35,932 bases of DNA from Bacteroidales bacterium. GTDB lineage: Bacteria; Bacteroidota; Bacteroidia; Bacteroidales; Marinilabiliaceae. Made by a program: the position numbers and the translations under genes. Position 1 is the first letter of the stretch. Every line of letters starts with the position of its first letter. Shown here in pieces: positions 8,711 to 17,737 of this stretch. The DNA is taken from positions 1 through 35,932 of the forward strand of contig JAKSLC010000011.1 of assembly GCA_024401415.1 (NCBI GenBank), in the 5' to 3' direction. Below the pieces are notes generated by a model, which made no database searches, was not told the DNA's origin, and saw nothing but the letters and a program-made list of their open reading frames with translations.

Positions 8711-9529
8711 ATGTTAAATTTCTTGACAAGAGCCGTAACGGGCATTCTTTTTGTCATGACGATTGGCGCGGCCTTATACTTAAGTCCGATGTCATACGCC
8801 ATGATAATGACGTGTATTATTACATTAGCAACCAATGAGTTCTGCCGCATGTCACGAGCAAGCGGACAGGCTCCTCACTTTTACATAGCACTAAGTATAA
8901 ACCTAGTAGGGTTCATGCTTGGGTTTCTCATCAATACAGCAGGCACAGATACGAGAGTACTATTAGTGATGGTGGGCATGATATGGCTCATTTTCCTTAT
9001 AGAGTTATTCAGTCATAATGAGCACCCATTTCTAAACATTGCGATGACATTACTATGTATAGTATATGTCGGTTTGCCATTTGCACTTTTCAATTTACTA
9101 GCCTTCAAGGGTGAGCAGTATGACTATTGGCCAATTCTATACCTATTTATACTCTGTTGGGTAAACGATACGGGAGCTTACCTTACGGGAGTGACAATGG
9201 GCAAGCACAAGTTAATGGAACGAGTATCGCCTAAGAAGACTATTGAGGGCTTTATAGGAGGCATACTACTGACGCTTGCTGCGGCCATAGCTGTGCACCA
9301 TTTCTGTAGTGAGTGGATAGATTTACCATTATGGTTCTGTGTAGTCACAGCGTTGGTAGCATCTATCATAGGTACATGTGGAGACCTTATAGAGAGTATG
9401 TTCAAGCGCTCTGTCAACATTAAGGACTCTGGGCATATGCTACCTGGACACGGAGGAATACTAGACAGATTTGACGCTGTGATGTTTGTCAGTCCTATTG
9501 TAGCCCTCCTATATTATTTCTTTGTCTAA
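8711..9529 (+). CDS. cdsA: Phosphatidate cytidylyltransferase
   Basis: An integral membrane enzyme that converts phosphatidic acid and CTP into CDP-diacylglycerol, the precursor of phosphatidylethanolamine and acidic phospholipids. The 272-aa protein is mostly hydrophobic, with about seven to eight membrane spans. The C-terminal third carries the family signature: SPKKTIEGFIGG, then GDLIESMFKR and KDSGHMLPGHGGILDRFDA. I chose the ATG at 8711 over a TTG fifteen bases earlier because of the promoter spacing and because the protein then starts MLNFLTRAVTG, typical of the family. psd follows 20 bases later, so the two steps toward phosphatidylethanolamine are coupled. Confidence 0.96.
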   Translation: MLNFLTRAVTGILFVMTIGAALYLSPMSYAMIMTCIITLATNEFCRMSRASGQAPHFYIALSINLVGFMLGFLINTAGTDTRVLLVMVGMIWLIFLIELFSHNEHPFLNIAMTLLCIVYVGLPFALFNLLAFKGEQYDYWPILYLFILCWVNDTGAYLTGVTMGKHKLMERVSPKKTIEGFIGGILLTLAAAIAVHHFCSEWIDLPLWFCVVTALVASIIGTCGDLIESMFKRSVNIKDSGHMLPGHGGILDRFDAVMFVSPIVALLYYFFV

Positions 9530-9549
9530 TCATTTAACGCATAATTATT

Positions 9550-10206
9550 GTGAGACTACATAAAGAGGGGTATCCAACGATAGCTATCGCTATTATTCTG
9601 TTTGCTGCAGTCTTTGCGGCCTGCTACTATACCATGGGGTTGTCTATTGCTACATATATTATTGTAGCGGTCTTTGGCATTCTGACTATGCTTGTTGTCA
9701 GTTTTTTCCGAGTGCCAACCCGCCACAATACGAAGATGGAAGGAGCGATAGTAGCGCCGGCAGACGGCACGATTGTTGCCATAGAAGAAGTTGATGAACC
9801 AGAAGTACTGAAATGCCGATGTCTACAAGTATCAGTATTCATGTCGGTATTCAACGTTCATATCAACTGGTATCCTACTTCAGGAACCATAAAATATTAC
9901 CGTCATCACAACGGCAACTTTATGGCGGCTTGGCTACCGAAATCCAGCACACAGAACGAGCGTTCGTCTGTTGTCATAGAGCGAGAGAACGGCACAAAGA
10001 TACTAGTACGACAGATAGCAGGAGCATTGGCGCGTAGAATTGTCACATATTCCAAGGAGGAACAGAAGATAGAGCAATCGACCCAGATGGGCTTCATCAA
10101 ATTCGGCTCACGTGTAGACCTATACTTACCACTTGGCACACAGATAGATGTGAAACTCAAGGACAAAGTGGTAGGAAGTCAGACTATCCTTGGCTGGTTT
10201 AAATAA
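9550..10206 (+). CDS. psd: Phosphatidylserine decarboxylase (short, archaeal-type)
   Basis: A 218-aa pyruvoyl-dependent enzyme that decarboxylates phosphatidylserine to phosphatidylethanolamine at the membrane. It begins with GTG and has two hydrophobic segments near residues 10-50. The body shows VAPADGTIV, then SVFMSVFNVHINWYP, HHNGNFMAAWLPKSS and NERSSVVIE. Near the end is GFIKFGSRVDLYLP; the Gly-Ser in FGSR is the self-cleavage site whose serine becomes the pyruvoyl group. The length matches the short archaeal-type family common in Bacteroidota. It follows cdsA by 20 bases; the phosphatidylserine synthase gene is not in the window. Confidence 0.95.
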   Translation: MRLHKEGYPTIAIAIILFAAVFAACYYTMGLSIATYIIVAVFGILTMLVVSFFRVPTRHNTKMEGAIVAPADGTIVAIEEVDEPEVLKCRCLQVSVFMSVFNVHINWYPTSGTIKYYRHHNGNFMAAWLPKSSTQNERSSVVIERENGTKILVRQIAGALARRIVTYSKEEQKIEQSTQMGFIKFGSRVDLYLPLGTQIDVKLKDKVVGSQTILGWFK

Positions 10207-10294
10207 ACAGTTACGCATATACCGATACAGTATAGCACGATAAAACAAAAACAATAGATATATAAAGGTTACTCCATTACAATCATTTTAATAA

Positions 10295-10302
10295 TACGTT
10301 TG
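10295..10302 (+). promoter_or_regulatory. Possible -7 element before the decarboxylase gene
   Basis: TACGTTTG matches TAnnTTTG, but no TTG lies at the right distance, and transcription from it would start about at the TTG start codon. It may be chance, or it may mean a leaderless message. Confidence 0.25.
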
Positions 10303-10306
10303 TAAA

Positions 10307-11722
10307 TTGAAAACTCGCGGTAGCTATTTTGATCTTATAGATCAGACTTACTATTTTCCTCAAGATGGATTTGATCTAGAAAATGGTAATCTTTTCTTCC
10401 ATAACGTATCACTACGATACATTATAGAAAAGTATGGCACTCCATTGAAGATAACCTACCTACCAAAGATAGGTGACCAAATAAAGCGTGTACGTAACCT
10501 TTTCTCAAAAGCCATAAAGCAACAAGGCTATCGTGGCAGCTATAAATATTGCTATTGTACAAAGAGTTCGCACTTTTCGTTTATCGTAAAGGAGGCGTTG
10601 CGATATCAGGTACAACTAGAGACCTCATCGGCATACGACCTTGACATTGTGCGCGAGCTATATGAAGAGGGCTCGATCAGCAAAGATATCATCATCATCA
10701 ACAACGGCTTCAAGACAGACTTATATCTACAGAAGATAAAGATGATTATGGACCTTGGCTTCAAGAACTGCATTACGGTATTGGATTCCAAGGGAGAGCT
10801 TGACCGACTTCTTTCAGTAGTAAAGAGTGATGTTGTGAATATTGGCATCAGAATGGCTATTGATGAGGAGCCACAGGCAGCATACTATACGTCGAGACTT
10901 GGCATACGTCCTACGGAGATAGTGAAATTCTACAATGAGAAGATAAAAGACAATCCGAGAGTAAACCTTGAGTTGTTTCACTTCTTTGTAGATTCTGGAA
11001 TCAAAGACAACATCTACTATTGGGGAGTATTCCAGAAAGCACTTGGCGTGTATGCTGAGTTAAAGAAGCAATGTGAGAGTTTGCACATCATAGACCTAGG
11101 AGGAGGGCTACCAATACGCAATAACCTTGGCTTTGAGTATGACTACAAATATATCGTCAACGAGCTTGTGCGCAATATCTCAGAGATGTGTACCAATGAA
11201 GAGATAGACAATCCGGACATCATTACGGAGTTTGGCAAATACACTGTCGGTGAGTCGGGAGCAGTCATCTTCAAGGTAGTGGAGGCGAAGCAGCAGAACG
11301 ACACAGAGCTATGGTATCTCATTGACAACAGCCTGATGACGACAATTCCAGACTCGTGGTCGATTAACGAGAAATTCATCCTTCTACCATGCAACAAATG
11401 GGACAAGGCATACCAGCGAGTGAACATTGGTGGTATAACCTGCGATCATTCAGACTATTACAATACAGAGGACTTGAACCAGCAGGTGTACATGCCTATT
11501 GTGAAGAACGATGATGAGGAGCCACTCTACATAGGATTCTTCCACACAGGCGCTTATCAAGATTCTATCAGTGGCTATGGAGGCATCAAGCATTGTCTTA
11601 TACCATCGCCAAAGCACATTGTGATAGATCGAGATGAGAACGGGCAAGTAGTTGATTACCTCTTCAACGACGAGCAGAATCCAGAGGATATGCTAAGAAT
11701 ACTTGGGTACAACCGAAGATAA
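10307..11722 (+). CDS. Arginine decarboxylase homologue (PLP, alanine-racemase fold)
   Basis: A 471-aa PLP enzyme of the fold III decarboxylases, of the compact type usually annotated as arginine decarboxylase in Bacteroidota. It should feed putrescine and polyamine synthesis. It begins at a TTG. The start is supported by the family opening (YFDLIDQTYYFP) and by a stop codon five codons upstream. The YCYCTKSSHF motif (about 81-90) contains Lys86, the expected PLP lysine; LETSSAYD and IDLGGGLP complete the barrel. FHTGAYQDSISGYGG near the C-terminus matches the beta-domain. It is shorter than the roughly 630-aa SpeA. The exact substrate is inferred. The kinase gene follows after nine bases, so the two are probably cotranscribed. 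Confidence 0.82.
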   Translation: MKTRGSYFDLIDQTYYFPQDGFDLENGNLFFHNVSLRYIIEKYGTPLKITYLPKIGDQIKRVRNLFSKAIKQQGYRGSYKYCYCTKSSHFSFIVKEALRYQVQLETSSAYDLDIVRELYEEGSISKDIIIINNGFKTDLYLQKIKMIMDLGFKNCITVLDSKGELDRLLSVVKSDVVNIGIRMAIDEEPQAAYYTSRLGIRPTEIVKFYNEKIKDNPRVNLELFHFFVDSGIKDNIYYWGVFQKALGVYAELKKQCESLHIIDLGGGLPIRNNLGFEYDYKYIVNELVRNISEMCTNEEIDNPDIITEFGKYTVGESGAVIFKVVEAKQQNDTELWYLIDNSLMTTIPDSWSINEKFILLPCNKWDKAYQRVNIGGITCDHSDYYNTEDLNQQVYMPIVKNDDEEPLYIGFFHTGAYQDSISGYGGIKHCLIPSPKHIVIDRDENGQVVDYLFNDEQNPEDMLRILGYNRR

Positions 11723-11731
11723 TAATATATT

Positions 11732-12649
11732 GTGACGCTTGATGGTTACGACATAATAGGTTCGCTAGGCTCCAAAGGGAAATTTGGAGGAGTGCAGATA
11801 GCGCGCATGAAGAGTCGACCGGACAAGACAGTAACCATCAAACGCATAGACCGTTATGGAGAGAGACTTATCCCGCTCCTACAACAAATAAAACAAATAG
11901 AACACAACAATATAGCCCCCATCATAGACGTCCTTGACGTCCCTGATGAGGGATTATATATTATACGAGAGATGGTTAAGGGGACAGACCTCAAGACCAT
12001 ATTCACCCAGAAATCGATATACCGGCACGTAGATGAGAAAAAATTCATAGATGCCGGCTGTGCTATTCTCAAAGCGCTTGATGCAGTACATGCTGCAGGA
12101 GTAATACATAGAGATATAAAACCATCGAACGTCATCATTCCCCATGCTGAGAACGAAGACGTTACGAAAGCAGACTTTTCGAAAGCCGTGCTAATAGACT
12201 TTGAGCAAGCCTCTGCCTACCCGGACACATCAGGAGTTCGTTCGGCATTTGCTCTAGTATATTCGCCGCCAGAGATGCTATTGAAATACAACAGTCTGGT
12301 AGGTCCGTGGTCTGATTTATTTGCACTCAGTGTAATGTTATTTCAACTAATCATGGGCAAAGCGCCTTACACTGATTGTAATCCGGAAATATTAGTTAAC
12401 TTGCAGTTGACTTATCCGATGAAGCAACCGACAAGGATGGCAGATGACCTATTTGCCTGCTTGAGCAAAGCTGCGTACAAAGAGCAATTTCGGGTTCCGC
12501 CGAGGCGAATGGAGCAGCAAGAGATAGAGCAGACGCTGAAACGGGGTGTTGAAGGGAGATATCAAAATGCGGCAGCAATGCTAACGGATTTAGAAAAGAT
12601 TGAGGATCCCTTCAAGAAAGTATCTTGGATACAGAAAGTATTCAGCTGA
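11732..12649 (+). CDS. Hanks-type serine/threonine protein kinase with DFE in place of DFG
   Basis: A 305-aa cytosolic kinase domain with no membrane segment or extra sensor domain. It starts at GTG. The glycine loop is atypical (GSKGKFGGV, 13-21). The ATP-anchoring lysine is in VTIK (K37), and the catalytic loop HRDIKPSN (126-133) is complete. The magnesium motif is DFE (156-158) rather than DFG. SPPE (178-181) stands for APE, and D195 in WSDLFALS matches subdomain IX. The key Lys, Asp and Asn residues are present, so activity is plausible despite the DFE change. The neighbours are an arginine decarboxylase homologue nine bases upstream and thyA 25 bases downstream. A PP2C/SpoIIE phosphatase follows thyA and is a candidate opposing enzyme. 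The target is unknown. Confidence 0.85.
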   Translation: MTLDGYDIIGSLGSKGKFGGVQIARMKSRPDKTVTIKRIDRYGERLIPLLQQIKQIEHNNIAPIIDVLDVPDEGLYIIREMVKGTDLKTIFTQKSIYRHVDEKKFIDAGCAILKALDAVHAAGVIHRDIKPSNVIIPHAENEDVTKADFSKAVLIDFEQASAYPDTSGVRSAFALVYSPPEMLLKYNSLVGPWSDLFALSVMLFQLIMGKAPYTDCNPEILVNLQLTYPMKQPTRMADDLFACLSKAAYKEQFRVPPRRMEQQEIEQTLKRGVEGRYQNAAAMLTDLEKIEDPFKKVSWIQKVFS

Positions 12650-12674
12650 TTACTAACAAGATTATTATTTGACG

Positions 12675-13469
12675 ATGAAACAATACTTAGACCTACTACA
12701 GAGGATCCTTGACGAAGGTGTGGTACGAGAAGACCGTACGGGCACTGGAACGATAGGTGTATTTGGGCATCAGATGCGCTTTGACTTACAAGAAGGATTT
12801 CCACTATTAACGACCAAGAAACTACACCTTAAGAGCATCATACACGAGCTATTGTGGTTTATAAAAGGATCTACAAATGTGGCATACCTACAAGAAAATG
12901 GTGTACGCATTTGGAATGAGTGGGCTAAAGAAGATGGCGAGCTAGGGCCAGTATACGGGTACCAATGGCGTTCTTGGCCAGACTACAAAGGAGGGCACAT
13001 TGACCAATTAGGCAACGTTATCAGAGACATCAAACAGAACCCATATTCCCGCAGACATATTGTTTCGGCATGGAATGTAGGACAGATAGATGAGATGCAG
13101 TTGCCACCATGCCACTTACTATTCCAGTTTTATGTAGCTAACGGCAAACTATCGTGCATGCTATATCAGCGCAGTGCGGACACATTTTTGGGAGTACCAT
13201 TCAACATAGCATCGTACGCCTTACTGACCATGATGGTAGCGCAAGTATGTGGATTGCAACCGGGAGAGTTTGTACATACATTAGGGGATACACACATATA
13301 TATGAACCATATAGAGCAAGTGAAGTTGCAAATGACCCGAACTCCATATGCTCTACCTAAAATGAAGATAAACCCTGATGTCAAATCTATAGAAGATTTC
13401 AAATACGAAGACTTTGAACTTATAGATTATGAAGCGCATCCACACATCAAAGGTGTAGTGAGTGTATAA
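12675..13469 (+). CDS. thyA: Thymidylate synthase
   Basis: A 264-aa enzyme, the same length as the E. coli protein, that methylates dUMP to dTMP with methylene-tetrahydrofolate. Motifs in order are [30 protein letters not shown], the GYQWRSW dUMP contact, the active-site Cys in [19 protein letters not shown] and HIYMNH. The C-terminus [10 protein letters not shown] carries the usual end, with Val where E. coli has AVAI. I chose the ATG at 12675 over a TTG two codons earlier. The expected partner, dihydrofolate reductase (folA), is not beside it in the window. Confidence 0.97.
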   Translation: MKQYLDLLQRILDEGVVREDRTGTGTIGVFGHQMRFDLQEGFPLLTTKKLHLKSIIHELLWFIKGSTNVAYLQENGVRIWNEWAKEDGELGPVYGYQWRSWPDYKGGHIDQLGNVIRDIKQNPYSRRHIVSAWNVGQIDEMQLPPCHLLFQFYVANGKLSCMLYQRSADTFLGVPFNIASYALLTMMVAQVCGLQPGEFVHTLGDTHIYMNHIEQVKLQMTRTPYALPKMKINPDVKSIEDFKYEDFELIDYEAHPHIKGVVSV

Positions 13470-13485
13470 TTATATGTAACGAAAA

Positions 13486-13495
13486 GGGTATACCC
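13486..13495. other. Palindrome upstream of the SpoIIE gene
   Basis: GGGTATACCC is a perfect 10-bp palindrome about 36 bases before the start of the propeller/SpoIIE gene. CCTCG (13494-13498) and CGAGG (13517-13521) form a second inverted pair around it. An operator or weak terminator is possible; neither is proven. Confidence 0.25.
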
Positions 13496-13530
13496 TCGTA
13501 CAATTATCCCACACATCGAGGTAAAAAAAT

Positions 13531-16500
13531 ATGAAACTGATAGTCAAACTTGTTGGAGCAATAATACTGTCGATATTCACGTTGATCAACGTGAACGGAC
13601 AGAACTACAATATGACAATATATTCGACAGCGACAATAGGGCTGCCGAACAACTATGTATATGATATTGCGCAAGACCGAGATGGCTTTCTGTGGATGGC
13701 GACGAGCGATGGCTTATCGCGATATGATGGTGTATCACTAGTAACATATACTGAAGCAGACTCCCTCTCATCCAACTATGTATCATCCTTAGTTGTAGAT
13801 ACAGAAGGAAATATCTGGTGTGGTCATGGAGATGGGCAGCTATCACATTGGAATGGAGAGACATTTGAGAAGATATACCTTGATGACGTATCGGCCCCTA
13901 TCAAGAACATGTGTATAGACGACCGAGGTAATATCTGGGCCATTGAGCAATCGAAGGGATTATTTCGCGTATCAGCCAACAAAGAGATTACCAAATTTCA
14001 TGACAGGAAGAAATTTGGTCGCCAAACATACAATGCGCTAGTTGCCATCAATGCCTACAACATGCTGATAGGAACCAACAATGGTTTGATGCTTGCAAAA
14101 TTTGATGTTGATGGAACGATCAATAATATTGAGACATTTGAACAGATAGAATATCAATCTGTTGAGTGCATCAAGCTAGCGCTAGATGGGGAGCACTACT
14201 GGATAGGAACAGAAGAGGGGCGAGTATTTAAATTCGGTCTTTATGACGGCATTACGGAGATAGCGCAATGCGCAGTAAAATGTTCACCTACAGGCGAGAC
14301 AAAGTCGGCACCAATACGATCTATATATGAAGACCCACATGGCTACCTTTATGTAGCGACCTGGGGCAATGGAGTATCGCAATTAGAGAAGATAAAGAAC
14401 ACCGGGCAATATGTTGAGACGTTAAACTTGAATATAGACAATGGCTTAGGCAACAACTTTATCTCTAACATCATTGTAGACCGAGAAGGAATATTCTGGT
14501 TCAGCACGTACGGAGAAGGAGTAGTTTCGTGGCACAACAACTACTTTTCAGAATATAAGCTGTCTGACATAGGATTCCAGCGAATGAAAATTATGGACGG
14601 CTGTGCGGACAGTGACTATATTTGGATGGCGCTCAACTATGGCATCCTAAAGATGGATCGTCAGTGCATAATGAATCATGAGTTCTACGACACATCACAT
14701 GGTCTACCAAACAGTCCGATTACAGAGATTCGGATCACCGACGAGAAAGATGTTTATGTAGGAACAGAAGACAACGGAGTATATCTGAAGAAAAACAACA
14801 AGAAATATTTCCAGAAGATATACTACACATCACCGACAAAGACCACTGATATGGTAAACTGTCTGGTGATGAATGGTGACATACTATATATTGCGACACA
14901 AGGAGGCCTTGTTGCATATTCTACCACAACCAATCAGAGTGTAGTATTTACTACGAATAACGGGCTACCCCATAACTGTGTCAATTTTGTATATATTGAC
15001 TCTGAAGGACAATTATGGATTGGCCCTAAAGATAGTGGTATAACAAAACTTGAGACCGATGTAGATATTTCGAGAGAGTTGCCTGCTAACGTAACATGGG
15101 ATATTCACCGACTATCAGAAGATCCGATAAATGTACCGGCGCTGACAGAAGATTCTCGTGGCAGGAAGTGGCTTGTATCTGCTAACAATGGTATTTTATG
15201 CGCGACCAATGACTCAGTAGTATCAATAACGACGACTGACGGACTAGAAAAAAACTTCTGCTACGATGTAGTAACAGACAATCAAGATAAAGTTTGGGTA
15301 TGTCATCAACCTGGGCTATCATGTATAGACTTACGTTCTGGAGGTATAAGAACATTTAACTCGTCGATAGGATTCAATAAAGAGTATATACATGCCTATG
15401 CGGATGAGGAAGGAGACATCTGGTTTATTTCAAGAGAGAGTATACTTCACTACTCAGCAAAACTAGATGTACGCAGTATGGTAGCTCCTGTTCTATCAAG
15501 AACGAAGACGATAATTTCTGACGAATCGTACTTACCATCACAAGAGATAGACTTAAGCTACCCATACTTCAGAGACATTGACCGATTTGAGTTCAGTTTT
15601 GTTGCTGTAAATCTACGAGACCCAAAGAACGTAAAATACCAGTACTGGCTACAAATAGGAGAGGATGACACACAACCTAAATGGTCTGCATCTACTACAC
15701 AGGCGGTAAAGAGTTATGACTATCTTCCTGATGGAAATTACATCCTCCATGTAAGGGCATTTTCTCCTGATGGGATACCATCACAGAATATTGTATCCAT
15801 ACCTATCCACATAGACAAGCCATTCTGGAAATCGATATTCTTCCCTATCATCTCAGTAATATTGATAATCTACCTGATACGAGTAATAGTTCGTAACAGA
15901 GAGAGAAAGATAAAAAAGAGAGAAGAGGAACTTGAGAGAGAGGTACAGAAACAGACAGCGAAATTGCAGAATCAGCAATACGTCATTGAGCGTAAGAATA
16001 AAGATATAACTGATAGTATTAACTATGCCAACAGGATACAGACAGCTATTCTTCCGTCGAGGACATGCTTGAAAGAGTATGATCTGGCAGATTCGTTCCT
16101 GCTCTTCCGTCCTAAAGATATAGTTAGTGGAGACTGCTACTGGGTGGGACAATTCGACGACCATCTACTGATTTGTTGTGGAGACTGTACAGGGCATGGC
16201 GTGCCAGGTGCATTCATGAGTATGATAATTACGACACTCATAAACGATGCGACACGCACACCAGAGAACCGCCGTCCGGCAAAACTTCTTGCCAAGATAG
16301 ACATGGATATCAAGCATACCCTCAATAAAAATCAAGTTGTTGAGGCGCAAGATGGTATGGACTGTGCGATATTGAACATCAACCTGAAGACGAGGGAACT
16401 TGTATCAGCTGGAGCCCGTCGTCCTGTTATCATATTCAACAAGAATAAATTTATGGAGATACGCCCGACACGCCGAAGCGTTGGAGAGCGTAGGAACGGC

Positions 16501-16752
16501 AATGAATATACAGAGGAGACGACTCAACTTGCAGAAGGAGATGTTATCTACGCATTTTCTGATGGATTCACTGATCAGTTCAATCAAAAAGAAGAAAAAT
16601 ACACGACAGGAAAACTTAAGAGACTATTACAAGATATATACACTCTACCGATGTACGAGCAACAAGAGAAACTAGAAAAAGAATTTGAAGATTGGAAGGG
16701 AACACATGAGCAGTTGGATGACGTCATAGTAATGGGTATTAAACTTAAATAG
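13531..16752 (+). CDS. Periplasmic beta-propeller sensor fused to a SpoIIE/PP2C phosphatase
   Basis: A 1073-aa one-protein receptor. Residues 1-24 are a signal peptide. Repeated propeller blades (GLPNNYVYDIAQDRDGFLW, EGNIWCGHGDG, EGIFWFSTYGEG, EGQLWIGP) fill roughly residues 36-650, of the two-component regulator propeller type, and a Y_Y_Y-like domain (YLPDGNYILHVRAFSPDG) follows. One membrane segment spans about 767-787, then a charged coiled coil to about 830. The C-terminus is a SpoIIE phosphatase: RIQTAILPS, FLLFRPKDIVSGD, CGDCTGHGVPGAFMSM (metal site, about 883), DGMDCAIL, and DDVIV near the end. There is no kinase, receiver or DNA-binding domain. It should dephosphorylate a Ser/Thr phosphoprotein, perhaps an anti-anti-sigma factor, in answer to an external ligand. 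No STAS or RsbW gene lies nearby. A Hanks kinase is two genes upstream. Confidence 0.9.
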   Translation: MKLIVKLVGAIILSIFTLINVNGQNYNMTIYSTATIGLPNNYVYDIAQDRDGFLWMATSDGLSRYDGVSLVTYTEADSLSSNYVSSLVVDTEGNIWCGHGDGQLSHWNGETFEKIYLDDVSAPIKNMCIDDRGNIWAIEQSKGLFRVSANKEITKFHDRKKFGRQTYNALVAINAYNMLIGTNNGLMLAKFDVDGTINNIETFEQIEYQSVECIKLALDGEHYWIGTEEGRVFKFGLYDGITEIAQCAVKCSPTGETKSAPIRSIYEDPHGYLYVATWGNGVSQLEKIKNTGQYVETLNLNIDNGLGNNFISNIIVDREGIFWFSTYGEGVVSWHNNYFSEYKLSDIGFQRMKIMDGCADSDYIWMALNYGILKMDRQCIMNHEFYDTSHGLPNSPITEIRITDEKDVYVGTEDNGVYLKKNNKKYFQKIYYTSPTKTTDMVNCLVMNGDILYIATQGGLVAYSTTTNQSVVFTTNNGLPHNCVNFVYIDSEGQLWIGPKDSGITKLETDVDISRELPANVTWDIHRLSEDPINVPALTEDSRGRKWLVSANNGILCATNDSVVSITTTDGLEKNFCYDVVTDNQDKVWVCHQPGLSCIDLRSGGIRTFNSSIGFNKEYIHAYADEEGDIWFISRESILHYSAKLDVRSMVAPVLSRTKTIISDESYLPSQEIDLSYPYFRDIDRFEFSFVAVNLRDPKNVKYQYWLQIGEDDTQPKWSASTTQAVKSYDYLPDGNYILHVRAFSPDGIPSQNIVSIPIHIDKPFWKSIFFPIISVILIIYLIRVIVRNRERKIKKREEELEREVQKQTAKLQNQQYVIERKNKDITDSINYANRIQTAILPSRTCLKEYDLADSFLLFRPKDIVSGDCYWVGQFDDHLLICCGDCTGHGVPGAFMSMIITTLINDATRTPENRRPAKLLAKIDMDIKHTLNKNQVVEAQDGMDCAILNINLKTRELVSAGARRPVIIFNKNKFMEIRPTRRSVGERRNGNEYTEETTQLAEGDVIYAFSDGFTDQFNQKEEKYTTGKLKRLLQDIYTLPMYEQQEKLEKEFEDWKGTHEQLDDVIVMGIKLK

Positions 16753-16808
16753 TCGAAATAGTACATAGCATTAATTCACATTATTAATCCTTTCATTTAC
16801 TCAAAACA

Positions 16809-17711
16809 ATGCTTATAGAAGCTAAAGGTATTGTAAAAGCTTATTCAGGACACGTCGCACTCGATGGCTTGAATATGGAGGTTGCCGAGGGTTCAGTACA
16901 TGGACTACTAGGCCCAAATGGTGCAGGTAAAACAACATTTATCCGCATTCTTAACCAGATGACGCAACAAGATGCTGGTGAACTTTTATTTGACGGTCAT
17001 GTTATGACGTCTGCAGACATTGCGCAGGTGGGCTACCTACCAGAAGAGCGCGGTTTGTATAAAAAAATGAAAGTTGGCGAAGAAGCTATTTACTTGGCGC
17101 AGTTGCGTGGTCTCTCAAAACATGACGCAAAAGTTCGTCTCAAGTACTGGTTTGACAAATTCGAAATCGGTGAATGGTGGAACAAAAAAGTAGAGCAACT
17201 CTCAAAGGGTATGCAACAGAAAGTTCAGTTCATCGTTACCGTTTTACACGAGCCACGCTTGCTAATTTTCGACGAGCCATTTTCTGGATTTGACCCAGTA
17301 AATGCAAATCTTCTCAAATCAGAGATTCTGAACTTAAGAGACAAAGGAGCCACAGTACTCTTCTCTACGCACAACATGGGAAGTGTAGAGGCCGTTTGTG
17401 ACAGCATTTCGCTCATCAACAAGAGTCATGTAGTACTTGATGGCAAGGTTAAAGACATTAAGAAGCAATACAAAGACGGCAAATTCTCATTAACATTCCA
17501 AGGAGTGGAGACAGATCTACAAAAAGTAAATGGTCTTGAGATATTATCTGCGAAAACTATAGACGGCACAACTGAAGCGAGAGTACAAACAGCAAACGCG
17601 ACAAGTGCCAACGAGCTTCTCCGTGAGCTTATTTCTGCCGTAGAACTGTCTGAATTCAAAGAGATACTCCCATCTATGGAAGAGATATTCATTCAGCAAG
17701 TAAACAAATAA
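16809..17711 (+). CDS. ABC exporter ATP-binding protein (NatA-like)
   Basis: A 300-aa ATPase of the ABC-2 exporter type. The first 210 residues form the nucleotide-binding domain, with Walker A GPNGAGKTT (about 35-43), a Q-loop region, the signature LSKGMQQKV, and Walker B LLIFDEPFSGFDP followed by the switch H in FSTHNMG. The last 90 residues are an accessory domain typical of NatA-like proteins. It is followed 26 bases later by its permease. NatAB-type exporters have been linked to sodium efflux, but related transporters carry other cargo. The substrate here is not determined. Confidence 0.92.
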   Translation: MLIEAKGIVKAYSGHVALDGLNMEVAEGSVHGLLGPNGAGKTTFIRILNQMTQQDAGELLFDGHVMTSADIAQVGYLPEERGLYKKMKVGEEAIYLAQLRGLSKHDAKVRLKYWFDKFEIGEWWNKKVEQLSKGMQQKVQFIVTVLHEPRLLIFDEPFSGFDPVNANLLKSEILNLRDKGATVLFSTHNMGSVEAVCDSISLINKSHVVLDGKVKDIKKQYKDGKFSLTFQGVETDLQKVNGLEILSAKTIDGTTEARVQTANATSANELLRELISAVELSEFKEILPSMEEIFIQQVNK

Positions 17712-17737
17712 GTTTAACCACTTTAGTCATTAATGAA

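Noticed and set aside
11732-12649. Pseudokinase
   Set aside because: Lys37, the HRD Asp, Asn133 and Asp156 are all present, so loss of activity cannot be claimed from DFE alone.
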